Shown: positions 1 through 7,686 of the stretch, one piece after another | Layout: each line of letters begins with the position of its first letter | Position numbering within the stretch: position 1 is the stretch's first letter | Assembly (NCBI RefSeq): GCF_000336635.1 | Contig: NZ_AOLY01000005.1 | Coordinates: 167,758 to 231,757, forward strand | Direction of reading: 5' to 3' | From: Haloarcula japonica DSM 6131 | Lineage (GTDB): Archaea; Halobacteriota; Halobacteria; Halobacteriales; Haloarculaceae | Length of the DNA stretch: 64,000 nucleotides | The notes under the pieces: generated by a model | Database searches by the model: none | What the model was told of the DNA's origin: nothing | Seen by the model: only the letters and a program-made list of their open reading frames with translations | Program-made: the position numbers and the translations under genes

Positions 1-891
1 AGAGTAGCGTGACCGGGCTACTTCCAGCATGTCGTCGAGGATATCGGACGCGCCGTACCCCTCGTCGACGAGTAGATCGTCGAGCGTCGACCGAGCGTCG
101 GTGAAGCGACCGTCTTCGGCCGCCTCGATCATCTGCTCGACTTGGTCGTCGGCCTCGACGGCATTGAGCGTCTCGAAGGCGGCGTCCATCGTCACCTCGC
201 CCTCGGCTTCGGCGGTGGTCTGGGCGGCCAGTACTGCCGTCCGGAGGTCCCCCTCAGCGTAGCCGGCGACGTATTCGATGCCCTCATCGTTGTGGTCGAC
301 GCCCTCCGCGGTGACGATGTCCTCAAGCACCGACGCCGTTTCCTCATGGGTTGGCTCGCGCATCACGACCGGGAAACACCGCGAGCGGATCGGCGGGATA
401 ACGGCCGAAGGCTGACGCGTCGCGATAACGAACTGCGTCGCCTCATAGTACTGTTCCATCACCCGACGCAGCGCCTGCTGGAAGTCCTCGCGCATCCCCT
501 CGGCGTTGTCCAGCAGGATGGTCTTGTAACTACCAGATACAGGCGAGTAGCTGGCGGACTCTTTGAGGACGTGATTGATGAGGTCGGCTTTCGAGGACTC
601 GCGCCGTCGCTTGCTGTCGATGAACGACGAGAATCGCGGGTCGTTGGCGACCTCCTTTTTGGTCATACCGAACACGTCGGCCATGTTGAGTTCGGTGAAG
701 TCCGCATCGGGGTTTTCGTGGACCTCGCGGGCGAACGCACGGACGGCGGCCGTCTTCCCGCTCCCTTTCGGCCCGTGGACCAGGAGGTTCATCGGCTCCT
801 CGATGGCCCCCTGCAAGTGCTCGCGGGCCTTCGGCTGGCGGATCTCCGACAACTCCGGGGCGTGTGTCTCCGTCCACAGCGGCGCGTCCAT
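1..891 (-). CDS. rfcC: Replication factor C small subunit (second, RfcC-like), 3' end cut by window
   Basis: An AAA+ clamp-loader subunit that would help load PCNA onto primed DNA. 297 residues are visible; the C-terminus lies beyond the window edge. The ATG at 891 gives an N-terminus starting MDAPLWTETHAP, the usual RFC opening. Walker A is GPKGSGKT (about residue 40). The Walker B region reads LLDNAEGM rather than the usual LLDEADxM, so the second acidic position is altered. The arginine-finger SRC motif (IRSRCFPV) is intact. RFC subunits with a degenerate Walker B that keep SRC are known as non-catalytic or specialised partners. The symbol rests on this and on haloarchaea having a second small subunit gene; the family call is secure. 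Confidence 0.85.
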   Translation of the reverse strand, partial: MDAPLWTETHAPELSEIRQPKAREHLQGAIEEPMNLLVHGPKGSGKTAAVRAFAREVHENPDADFTELNMADVFGMTKKEVANDPRFSSFIDSKRRRESSKADLINHVLKESASYSPVSGSYKTILLDNAEGMREDFQQALRRVMEQYYEATQFVIATRQPSAVIPPIRSRCFPVVMREPTHEETASVLEDIVTAEGVDHNDEGIEYVAGYAEGDLRTAVLAAQTTAEAEGEVTMDAAFETLNAVEADDQVEQMIEAAEDGRFTDARSTLDDLLVDEGYGASDILDDMLEVARSRYS

Positions 892-1054
892 CTGTTGGCA
901 CTGGGTATGCCCGGCCCCGACAAGTATCCCGCGGTCCGCGGGCTCACGCTACTTGCTGGTACCAACGGTGCAGTAGCGGCGCGTTCGGCCCACCCATCAC
1001 GACCCAAATCTAACGGCGACCGGCACACTGGTACCGGCAGTCCCCGATCCTCGC

Positions 1055-1195
1055 TTACGAGAGTAGACTGTCCTCGGCTGGCTGCCAACCGCATTCCACG
1101 CACTCGAACTCCTCGTCGGCCGTTTTGATTACCGGCTCGTCGCATTTCTTACATTCCCGGAGGGGATTGTGGGGCCGAGTGGATGGTCGAGACAT
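1055..1195 (-). CDS. Small zinc-ribbon protein (46 aa)
   Basis: A 46-residue acidic protein starting MSRPSTRPHNP, with two CxxC pairs (CKKC near residue 15 and CVEC near residue 32) that form a likely zinc ribbon. It ends EDSLLS and then TAA. Tiny one-domain zinc-ribbon proteins are abundant in haloarchaea and mostly of unknown role; nucleic-acid or protein contacts are guesses. It lies 163 nt upstream of the RFC gene on the same strand, and an AT-rich stretch just upstream (1199-1235) could hold its promoter. Two other unrelated tiny or C-terminal CxxC/CxxC proteins occur in this window. Confidence 0.7.
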   Translation of the reverse strand: MSRPSTRPHNPLRECKKCDEPVIKTADEEFECVECGWQPAEDSLLS

Positions 1196-1404
1196 ACGTT
1201 AACTAACTACACATTCTTTTCATATAACCGTTCGTTCTACGTACCTAGAATCATCGCTCCGACCAGCGAAGCTGGCGTCGCATTCCACCTGTGTGCTGGT
1301 TTCTCACGGATCCTCCTGCGCTCTGGTCGCTCGCAGCAACATGTCGACCGGAAGCGAGCGAACCAGTGGTTCGCCACCATCGGCCGGCAAACGACAGAAG
1401 GGAG

Positions 1405-1475
1405 TGCGCCGGCCGGGAATTGAACCCGGGCTATTGCCTTGGGAAGGCAATGTCCTACCACTGGACCACCGGCGC
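1405..1475 (-). tRNA. tRNA-Gly (anticodon CCC)
   Basis: The minus strand folds as a full cloverleaf. The acceptor is GCGCCGG/CCGGCGC, the D-arm GTCC..GGAC, the anticodon stem TTGCC/GGCAA with loop TTCCCAA (anticodon CCC), and the T-arm CCGGG-TTCAATT-CCCGG. The discriminator base is A. No CCA is encoded and there is no intron. Confidence 0.95.
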
Positions 1476-1681
1476 TCGTTGCACTCGCGCCGAGGTTCGC
1501 GATTCCCGCAGAATCGCTCACCACCGGCGCGCTGTGGTAGACTGCAGGTCGGTCGGACCTGCGAACCCTGTACCGAACTGTCAACAGCGACCGTACTTGA
1601 ACGTAGCGCTTCGACTGGACGCCCGTCCGAAAATATCACGCCGATGAATGGGTATTAGTTCCGTCCGGCCAACCAACAGAT
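1476..1681. other. Non-coding gap between tRNA-Gly and nadE, with a hairpin and the nadE promoter
   Basis: No credible gene. It holds a perfect 7-bp hairpin (GCAGGTC at 1544-1550, GACCTGC at 1556-1562) and an 11-nt repeat of the tRNA-Gly 5' end (1522-1532 repeats 1465-1475). A TATA-like stretch at about 1650-1658 lies some 27 nt before the nadE ATG, which would give a nearly leaderless transcript as is usual in haloarchaea. The other side of the tRNA (1196-1404) shows nothing convincing beyond the AT-rich block upstream of the zinc-ribbon gene. Confidence 0.4.
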
Positions 1682-2515
1682 ATGGCAACAGCCGACTCCG
1701 TCGTTCGGGCCGAGAACCCGTTCGACCTGACGTTCTCCGAGGCTGAACTGGACGCCAACCGGGAGCACATCACGTCGTTCATCGAGGCGCAGGTCGACGC
1801 CGCGGGTGTCGACACCGTCGTAATGGGGCTCTCGGGCGGCATCGACAGTACACTCGTCTCGCATTTGGCTGTCGAGGCACTTGGCCGCGACGCTGTCCAC
1901 GGCCTCGTGATGCCCAGCGAGGCCAACCGCGCTGACAACATGAGCGACGCCGAGCGAGTCGCCAACGACCTGCTCGGTATCGACTACGACGTCATCGAGA
2001 TCAACCCGCTGGTCGACGCGTTCCTCGACGCTTATCCCGATTCTGAGGGCGACCAGCTCGCCGTCGGCAATCTCCGGGTTCGCTGCCGTGCGGTGCTGAA
2101 CTATCTTGTCGGGAATCACGAGCAGGCGCTGGTACTGGGGACCGGGAACCGCAGCGAGGCGCTGGTCGGTTACTACACGAAATACGGCGACGGTGCGGTC
2201 GACTGCCATCCTATCGCGCCGCTGTACAAACAGCAAGTCCGGCAGTTGGCGAAACACGTCGGCGTCCCTGCTGATCTCGCGGAAAAGACTGCTAGCGCCG
2301 AGATGTGGGCCGGCCAGACTGACGCCGACGAAATGGGGATGGACTACGACACGCTCGACTCTATCCTCGCCCTGCACATCGACGGTGGTGTACCGGCAGC
2401 CGCGACAGCCGACCGGCTCGGTGTCCCGCTCGATGTCGTCGAGACTGTCCGCGAGATGTTCGAATCGAGCGCCCACAAGCGAGCCATGCCGCCAGGTCCG
2501 GACCCGCTGTACTGA
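1682..2515 (+). CDS. nadE: NH3-dependent NAD+ synthetase
   Basis: Makes NAD+ by amidating nicotinic acid adenine dinucleotide with ammonia and ATP in the cytoplasm, the last step of NAD synthesis. The 277 residues form one N-type ATP pyrophosphatase domain. The PP-loop SGGIDS is at residues 51-56, with the family signatures LGTGNRSE and YTKYGDGAVDCHPI downstream. There is no glutaminase (nitrilase) domain, so ammonia is the direct donor. Length matches the archaeal family (about 260-280). The gene ends about 20 nt before the convergent DUF3105 gene. Confidence 0.95.
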   Translation: MATADSVVRAENPFDLTFSEAELDANREHITSFIEAQVDAAGVDTVVMGLSGGIDSTLVSHLAVEALGRDAVHGLVMPSEANRADNMSDAERVANDLLGIDYDVIEINPLVDAFLDAYPDSEGDQLAVGNLRVRCRAVLNYLVGNHEQALVLGTGNRSEALVGYYTKYGDGAVDCHPIAPLYKQQVRQLAKHVGVPADLAEKTASAEMWAGQTDADEMGMDYDTLDSILALHIDGGVPAAATADRLGVPLDVVETVREMFESSAHKRAMPPGPDPLY

Positions 2516-2537
2516 GACCTGTGCTGCGCTCCAGCCG

Positions 2538-3311
2538 CTAACGGACCGGGTTCTCCGGACCCCGACCCAGATACTCCGAGAGGAACGCGTGGACCGTTTC
2601 GGCATCGTAGCTATCCATCGGTAGCTCGTGCTGCCACGCCGTCACGATGTAGGGTGCCCGCGGGTCGTCGTTGGGGTTCGGAACGGCGACGACGCTCCGC
2701 CAGGTGCCGGTGTGGGTGCTCGAAAACTCTCGCAGGCTCCCTCTGGCTTCGGGCGAGATCTCGTCGGGGTCGTAGTAGACGATGACCGCGCCGTGTTCGA
2801 GCGTGTGGACGAGTGAGCCCAGCAACGGCGTCGCCTCGTAGAACCCCGCGCTCACTGTTGTTGCGTAGTGTGTTCCGGAGAGCGGCGGGAACCGCTGGTA
2901 GTCAATCGCACTGCCTTCTTCGACATGGTTGTTCCCCCGGTCCGGGAACTGCTCCACACCGGACAGTCGGTCACTGTCGCCGGTGTCGTCCAGTGACGAC
3001 GCTTCGACCCCGGTGGCCTCAACCGCGGAGAGCGGCTGTGCGCCTGTCGTCCCGACCAGGTCCGCGTCACTTCCGCTGCCGTCACCACCGCTTAACTGAG
3101 TAACGTACACTGTGAGACCAATAGCGAACACCACGACGACGCCGATAACAATCGGCCCGACCGGGATGGCATTGCCATCCTCGTCACCGGTATGCTCCTC
3201 GACGCGCCGTCGGTCAATCGCACCCAGTTCGCCGTCGTGGGCGTCAGCGAGGTGATCGAGATAGGCGGCCTCGCCGTCGAACGATTCCGCACAGTACTCA
3301 CAGTCGACCAT
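2538..3311 (-). CDS. DUF3105 membrane-anchored protein with N-terminal zinc-finger-like motif
   Basis: 257 residues. The N-terminus (residues 4-25) has CEYC followed by HLADAH, a C2H2-like finger on the cytoplasmic side. One membrane segment follows (about 50-70), then a Gly/Ser/Asp linker and an external C-terminal domain with the DUF3105 signature LEHGAVIVYYDP. The DUF3105 function is unknown. The topology puts the domain outside the cell, with the finger as a possible intracellular contact. The gene converges on nadE, and its start lies 38 nt from the stop of the enoyl-CoA hydratase gene on the same strand. Confidence 0.8.
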   Translation of the reverse strand: MVDCEYCAESFDGEAAYLDHLADAHDGELGAIDRRRVEEHTGDEDGNAIPVGPIVIGVVVVFAIGLTVYVTQLSGGDGSGSDADLVGTTGAQPLSAVEATGVEASSLDDTGDSDRLSGVEQFPDRGNNHVEEGSAIDYQRFPPLSGTHYATTVSAGFYEATPLLGSLVHTLEHGAVIVYYDPDEISPEARGSLREFSSTHTGTWRSVVAVPNPNDDPRAPYIVTAWQHELPMDSYDAETVHAFLSEYLGRGPENPVR

Positions 3312-3349
3312 TGGCGGTCCGTAGGCGAGGGGTGGTCTTGTACCCTTTC

Positions 3350-4024
3350 CTACTCCGACTTCGCGTTGAGATCGGCAAAGACCTGCTGCTCGCGGCGCTC
3401 CTGCGTCTCTCTGTCGGCGTCGTCCCGTATCCGCACTTTCAGCGCCCGGAGCGCGTCCGTATCGACGGCGGCCAGTTCTTCAGTGACGGCCCGCGGTTCC
3501 GTGGTTATCCGCGAAACCAGCCCCATCTGTCGCGCCGTCTCAGCATCGAGCGTTCGGCCGGAGAGCGCGATGTCCAGCGCTTCGCCGGTCCCGACGATGT
3601 CAGGCAGCCGCGCCGTCCCGCCCCACGCGCCGAACAGGCCGAGTTTGACCCCTGTTTCCGCCAGCGTCGCGTCTGGCGTCGCTACACGGATATCACAGGC
3701 CAGTGCCAGTTCGACGCCGCCGCCCCGCGCCGCGCCGTCGATACCGGCAACAACGGCCCCGTCGTACGATTCCAGTGCGTGAGCGACCCGCTGGCCCAGC
3801 GCCGCGAACGCCTCGGCGCTCTCCGAACCGAGGGCCTTGACTTCGTCGAGGTCCGCGCCGGCACAGAACGCCTCGCCAGCGCCATGGAGATACAACACTG
3901 GTTCGGTCGCTGACTCGACCGCCGCTTCGAGGTCACGCAGCGCCGTGCTTGTGAGCGCATTGCGCTGGTCGGGTCGGTCGAGCGTCAGGGTCCGGATACC
4001 ATCGCCGCTCGTGGTCTGTACCAT
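3350..4024 (-). CDS. Enoyl-CoA hydratase/isomerase family protein
   Basis: A crotonase-fold enzyme of 224 residues; the likely reaction is hydration of 2-enoyl-CoA in fatty acid or amino acid breakdown. The ATG at 4024 gives MVQTTSGDGIRTLTLDRP, the standard N-terminus of the family; the frame stays open further upstream but that extension is not homologous. Visible motifs are AFCAGADLDEV (oxyanion-hole region), ARGGGVELALACDIRVA and FGAWGGTARLP. The usual second catalytic glutamate position is occupied by TARLP, so the exact chemistry could be isomerase or hydratase. It is divergent from the 4085 gene, with 60 nt between the starts. Confidence 0.88.
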   Translation of the reverse strand: MVQTTSGDGIRTLTLDRPDQRNALTSTALRDLEAAVESATEPVLYLHGAGEAFCAGADLDEVKALGSESAEAFAALGQRVAHALESYDGAVVAGIDGAARGGGVELALACDIRVATPDATLAETGVKLGLFGAWGGTARLPDIVGTGEALDIALSGRTLDAETARQMGLVSRITTEPRAVTEELAAVDTDALRALKVRIRDDADRETQERREQQVFADLNAKSE

Positions 4025-4084
4025 GCCTGCTGTGACTCTGCGGTTTCCAAAGGTCTTTGCCCTTCCCGTCGCTAGACCCTCATA

Positions 4085-4741
4085 ATGGAGGAAGTGGCGG
4101 CAGTTCGCCGAGCGGCGTTGGCGGCAGTCGACGATGTCGAGCCTGACCGGCTCCACGAGCGGATCGACGCTCGCCTGGACGACGCGTCGCTGGCGCCCGG
4201 CGTCCTGACGCTCGTCAGCGCGGGCGCAACGAGCGACCCGCCGGTCGACCTGGCTGATGGCGTCGCTGACCGAGCCGCTGGCGTCCAACTCATCTACGAG
4301 GGGCTCTCGCTCACCCGGCAACTGGCCCACGACGACCCCTGGGTCAACGGCGACCGCGACACAGCCGACCTGGATATCCTCATCGCCGATATCCTCGTCT
4401 CGCGTGGGTTCTACCTGCTCGCCAGGACCGAAGCCGCCGACGCCGCTGTCTCTGTCGTCCGCTCGTTCGGCCACGACCAGACAGTCCGTCAGACGACTGA
4501 CGACGAAAGCCTCGACACCGCGCTCGAAACGGACATTCTGGAGCTCGCCGTGGTCGCCGGCGTCACCGCCGCTGGCATCAGGCCCACCCCGACGCTCCGC
4601 GAATACGCGACCGAACTGGCCGTTGACGGCCTCCCGTCGAACGCCGACCTGCTCGGTGAGGACGTCGCCGATGCGCTCCGAGCGCGGGCAGGGGCCGAAC
4701 AGCCCACCGGCGACGGGACCGAAGCCGCCGCCGACCACTGA
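4085..4741 (+). CDS. Conserved haloarchaeal protein, polyprenyl-synthase-like (DUF7114 type)
   Basis: 218 residues, all-helical and acidic. The segment DILIADILVSRGFYLLA resembles the region of all-helical prenyl synthases that carries the first Asp-rich motif. No DDxxD metal-binding pair is seen, so catalysis is doubtful. Such proteins are conserved next to a tRNA-Thr gene in several haloarchaea, as here. The start ATG at 4085 immediately follows an AT-poor leader and no better start exists. Role unknown; a catalytically dead partner of a prenyl synthase is one possibility. Confidence 0.6.
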   Translation: MEEVAAVRRAALAAVDDVEPDRLHERIDARLDDASLAPGVLTLVSAGATSDPPVDLADGVADRAAGVQLIYEGLSLTRQLAHDDPWVNGDRDTADLDILIADILVSRGFYLLARTEAADAAVSVVRSFGHDQTVRQTTDDESLDTALETDILELAVVAGVTAAGIRPTPTLREYATELAVDGLPSNADLLGEDVADALRARAGAEQPTGDGTEAAADH

Positions 4742-4808
4742 TACTAATCGACACACCGGTCCCGAATCGAAACGACTTTAGACAATTGCCGGATACACAC
4801 TGTTGCGT

Positions 4809-4880
4809 GCCTGGGTAGCTTAGCGGTAAAGCGCGTCCTTGGTAAGGACGAGACCCCGGATTCAAATTCCGGCCTAGGCT
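4809..4880 (+). tRNA. tRNA-Thr (anticodon GGU)
   Basis: Full cloverleaf. The acceptor is GCCTGGG/CCTAGGC with one G-U pair, the anticodon stem CGTCC/GGACG with loop TTGGTAA (anticodon GGT), and the T-arm CCGGA-TTCAAAT-TCCGG. The discriminator is T. An AT-rich box (CTTTAGAC, around 4775) lies about 30 nt upstream. The last 20 nt are repeated exactly 132 bp downstream. Confidence 0.95.
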
Positions 4881-4897
4881 TCTCACGCGAACTATCT

Positions 4898-4919
4898 GCG
4901 CGGAGTTCCATCTCCGCGC
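4898..4919 (+). terminator. Hairpin downstream of tRNA-Thr
   Basis: Perfect 8-bp stem GCGCGGAG/CTCCGCGC with a 6-nt loop, 18 nt past the tRNA end. No T-tract follows, so it may be a processing or stability hairpin rather than a terminator. Confidence 0.4.
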
Positions 4920-4945
4920 GACCCCCGTGAGCGTGTGACACGGGA

Positions 4946-5012
4946 GCGGAATTTGAATCCCTGGAAGGCGAGCGAAGCGAGTCTTCCTCCGGTTCAAATT
5001 CCGGCCTAGGCT
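4946..5012 (+). repeat. Duplicated tRNA-Thr 3' end with an inverted T-arm copy (integration-site relic)
   Basis: Positions 4993-5012 repeat exactly the last 20 nt of tRNA-Thr (4861-4880). Between the two, 4948-4958 carries the same T-arm sequence in inverted orientation (CGGAATTTGAA), pairing exactly with 4993-5003. The order in tRNA orientation is direct (tRNA), inverted, direct. Target-site duplications of a tRNA 3' end are left by tyrosine-integrase elements, but no integrase gene remains here. The rest of 5013-5121 shows nothing recognisable. Confidence 0.7.
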
Positions 5013-5121
5013 CTTCTTGAAAACAACCTGCGAGTGGCGCGTCTCGTCGCGCCACGTCACGCGGCACCAACTCCGTAGCGGTATGTCCCTGCAGAACACT
5101 GTTAGCGAGACTCTCCGGCTG

Positions 5122-5562
5122 CTACCGATCCGGCTCTTCTGCAAGTGCTGTCTCGCGCAACCGTTTGCACTCCTCGCTTTCGGCGGTCAATTCGGGGACG
5201 GGCGTCGGTTTCCCGTCGTCGACGGCGACGAAGGTGGCGTAGGCGCTCGTCGTCTCCTCAGTTTCGCCCGTGTGTGGCTCCTCGCGGGCGACTTCGATGC
5301 GGACCCGGACACTCGTTCGGCCCGTGGCGTAGGCGTAAGAGTCGATAAGTGCGGTGTCGCCGATGGGGATCGGGCGCTCGAAGTCGACGCTGGACATCTG
5401 CGCGGTCACGCAGGACTCCCTGGCGGCCCGCATGGCCGACATCGCGCCGATTTCGTCCATCCATTTCATGACGATTCCGCCGTGGGCGCTCTGGTAATTG
5501 TTCGCGTGAGTCGGCTGGACGCGCTCGCGGTTGACGATGTGTGTCTCGGCGATGGTCGGCAT
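5122..5562 (-). CDS. Acyl-CoA thioesterase (hotdog fold)
   Basis: 146 residues from the ATG at 5562 (MPTIAETHIVNRE); an upstream in-frame ATG would add nine unconserved residues. Single hotdog domain: the helix region HGGIVMKWMDEIGAMSA contains the Asp/Glu and Gly-rich turn used by YciA/BFIT-type acyl-CoA thioesterases, followed by SVDFERPIPIGD and VRVRIEVAREEP strands. Expected to hydrolyse acyl-CoA to free acid and CoA as a hexamer or tetramer. Substrate length cannot be read from the sequence. It lies 124 nt downstream of the KH-domain gene on the same strand. Confidence 0.87.
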   Translation of the reverse strand: MPTIAETHIVNRERVQPTHANNYQSAHGGIVMKWMDEIGAMSAMRAARESCVTAQMSSVDFERPIPIGDTALIDSYAYATGRTSVRVRIEVAREEPHTGETEETTSAYATFVAVDDGKPTPVPELTAESEECKRLRETALAEEPDR

Positions 5563-5686
5563 ACCTCCTCGTAGAGCCTGTTCCGGCAAAACGGTGTGGT
5601 GCGCCGATGGGACCTGACAGCAACCGTCCGTGCTCGTACTGTCGCCGTGGCGCGCAGTCGCCAGTCACGCAGTCGAACTACTGGCG

Positions 5687-6235
5687 TTATCCGGTGAACT
5701 GGTGGTATTCGAGGCCTTTGTGCTTCATCTCGTTGTGTTTGCGTTCGAGGAACGAGTAGACGGAGCCGTGTGGCGCGCCGTCGAGGATCATCTCGGCGGC
5801 TTCTCGCACGGCGTCGACCTGTTCGGGGCCGCCGATGATGCCGAGTGTCGACCCGTAGATAACCACAGCCGCGCCGGAGAGTTCCTGCATGAGTTCCCGC
5901 GTCCGGCCGCCCTCGCCGATGAGACGGCCCTTCTGACGGCGGAAGTCGTTCTTGTTGCGGGAGGCGGCCTCGATGTCGATGAGTTCGAACATCATCATGT
6001 CGTCCTCGAGGAGCGCCAGCGCGTCGTCGGGCGCGAACCCGCGGCCGATGGCCTTCACGATGTCGGGGCCTTTCAGCGCCGTCACGGGGTCGCCGACGGA
6101 CTCGACTTTCACCGTGCCGTCCTCGGAGTCGATATCCAGTCGGACCTCTGCGCGCTCCTCGATCTCGCGCATGGTCTCACCGCCCTCGCCGATCAACACA
6201 CCGATACGGTCCTGCGGAATCTTCACGTGTTGCAT
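5687..6235 (-). CDS. KH-domain RNA-binding protein (archaeal Dim2/Pno1-like)
   Basis: 182 residues from the ATG at 6235. Two KH modules with GxxG loops: IGEGGETMREI (about residues 15-25) and IGEGGRTRELM (about 105-115). This is the archaeal homologue of eukaryotic Dim2/Pno1, which binds the 3' end of pre-16S/18S rRNA during small-subunit assembly. In many archaea it is next to rio1 and eif1A; here those genes lie 2.8 kb away on the same strand with two unrelated genes between. The C-terminal LERKHNEMKHKGLEYH tail is typical of the family. Confidence 0.9.
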   Translation of the reverse strand: MQHVKIPQDRIGVLIGEGGETMREIEERAEVRLDIDSEDGTVKVESVGDPVTALKGPDIVKAIGRGFAPDDALALLEDDMMMFELIDIEAASRNKNDFRRQKGRLIGEGGRTRELMQELSGAAVVIYGSTLGIIGGPEQVDAVREAAEMILDGAPHGSVYSFLERKHNEMKHKGLEYHQFTG

Positions 6236-6353
6236 AAGTATACCTCTCTGTAGGAGGGTCTGCCTGTTTAAAACTTCGGCGTCCGGCGTATCCGGTACCG
6301 TGCCACACCCGTCGGCAGGTGCGGACTGCATATTACAGTCGAGGTGTGGCCGA

Positions 6354-7493
6354 TCAGCCACCCAATACCGTGGTGAGGAACCAGATGAGGCCGAATATAC
6401 TCCCGGCCGCACCGACCAGTTTCGTGAGCATGACGTTCCAGTCGGCGGGTTCGACCTCACTGGAACGGGTTGTACTCCCGATGGCGTCCAGCTGTTCGTT
6501 GAACTTCGTGATGCCGTACGCATACCGGTACATGAGCGCCCCACCTATCGTCATGAGCGGACCCAGCAGGAGGCCGGACTGGGATTCTTCGGGCTCGCTC
6601 TCCTCGGGCCCGGGATTGTAAGTGAAGGTTTCCGGTGTACCTGTCTCATCACGCTGCGCCGCTGAGGCTGTGGACTGGACAGGCGACGCTGATGACTGTT
6701 CGCTGTCTCCCGTGTCAGCCGGCCCCGTGTCGTGGGACCCAACTGCGATTTCGTCGAGATACGCCCGGCCGTCGAGCTGGACCTGCCAGGAGGAGGTTGC
6801 AGCGCTGGTCGAAACCGCTCTGGTCACGCGCTGCCGGTGCTGTCGGTCAGTATCCCACAGCGCGACCTGTGCGGTCCCGTTCGGATACCACTGAATTTGG
6901 ACGACGAAAAACCGACCGGTGGGGGCTGTGACGCGCTCGGAGGTCATCACTGTCCCGCTCCCGTTCGTCGAGATGATGTCGACACGGTCGTTATTTTCCC
7001 GGCCGACATTCCGGATGGAGACTGACGCCGTGGTGTTTCCGTCAGGGCGCTCGACAACCCGAAACGCCCCGCCGCGACCCACGTCAACGACACCGGTCAC
7101 AGTGCCCTGACTGGTGTTGACTGTCGCCGCGGTCAGTGTCGCGGTGTCGTTGGCACGGACGCCGAGCGAACAGTCCCCGTCTGTGCCGATACGCAGGGTT
7201 TCGCCGGCGGTCCAGTTGGCTGTCGACGTGGCTCCAAGCCCATCGAGGTAGTAGTACTCCGAGTCCGTGTCCGGTGGCTCCGGGCGCTCGTCTTGCACCG
7301 AACACGCTGGCTGTGGCGTCGCTGCCTCGGTTGTGGCGGCGTGGCTGTGCGTGGCACTCCCCGAGCGTGTCTCATCGGGTGCCACATTGCTGACACCGGC
7401 GGCGGCCCCGGAGACGGCAACGAGGGCGGCTATCCCGAGCAGGAAAACGAGCGACACTGTCCGTCTGATCGTGAGTGTTGGAGGGCGTCCCAT
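6354..7493 (-). CDS. Secreted or membrane-anchored protein with LamG-like domain
   Basis: 379 residues from the ATG at 7493 (MGRPPTLTIRRTVS); the frame is open further upstream but lacks a signal. The N-terminus is a signal or anchor (about 12-33). The middle (about 70-250) is a beta-rich domain with FFVVQIQWYPNGTAQVALW and YLDEIAVG, the pattern of haloarchaeal LamG/concanavalin-like domains. A Ser/Thr/Glu linker follows, and the C-terminus has two hydrophobic segments (about 305-325 and 355-378). No catalytic residues are recognised. It interrupts the KH/rio1/eif1A group together with the next gene. Confidence 0.6.
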   Translation of the reverse strand: MGRPPTLTIRRTVSLVFLLGIAALVAVSGAAAGVSNVAPDETRSGSATHSHAATTEAATPQPACSVQDERPEPPDTDSEYYYLDGLGATSTANWTAGETLRIGTDGDCSLGVRANDTATLTAATVNTSQGTVTGVVDVGRGGAFRVVERPDGNTTASVSIRNVGRENNDRVDIISTNGSGTVMTSERVTAPTGRFFVVQIQWYPNGTAQVALWDTDRQHRQRVTRAVSTSAATSSWQVQLDGRAYLDEIAVGSHDTGPADTGDSEQSSASPVQSTASAAQRDETGTPETFTYNPGPEESEPEESQSGLLLGPLMTIGGALMYRYAYGITKFNEQLDAIGSTTRSSEVEPADWNVMLTKLVGAAGSIFGLIWFLTTVLGG

Positions 7494-7686
7494 GGGTGGA
7501 TTGCAGGGGGTATGTAGCCGTGGTGGCCTCTCGTCGTTGGGCATCACCGCCCCATCGGTTATTGGTTTTCTGCTTCTGTGAGACTCGTCCACAGGGAGTG
7601 CGCTCGGGCGGGGACCGTCATTCGTTATCGACGAGTAAGGCGGGAACCGGTCGCCGGAACCGAACGGCGCTCTCCTGATCCCGCTG

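Noticed and set aside
1465-1532. 11-nt repeat of the tRNA-Gly 5' end as another integration scar
   Set aside because: Short, at the 5' rather than the 3' end, and without an inverted T-arm copy; chance is likely.
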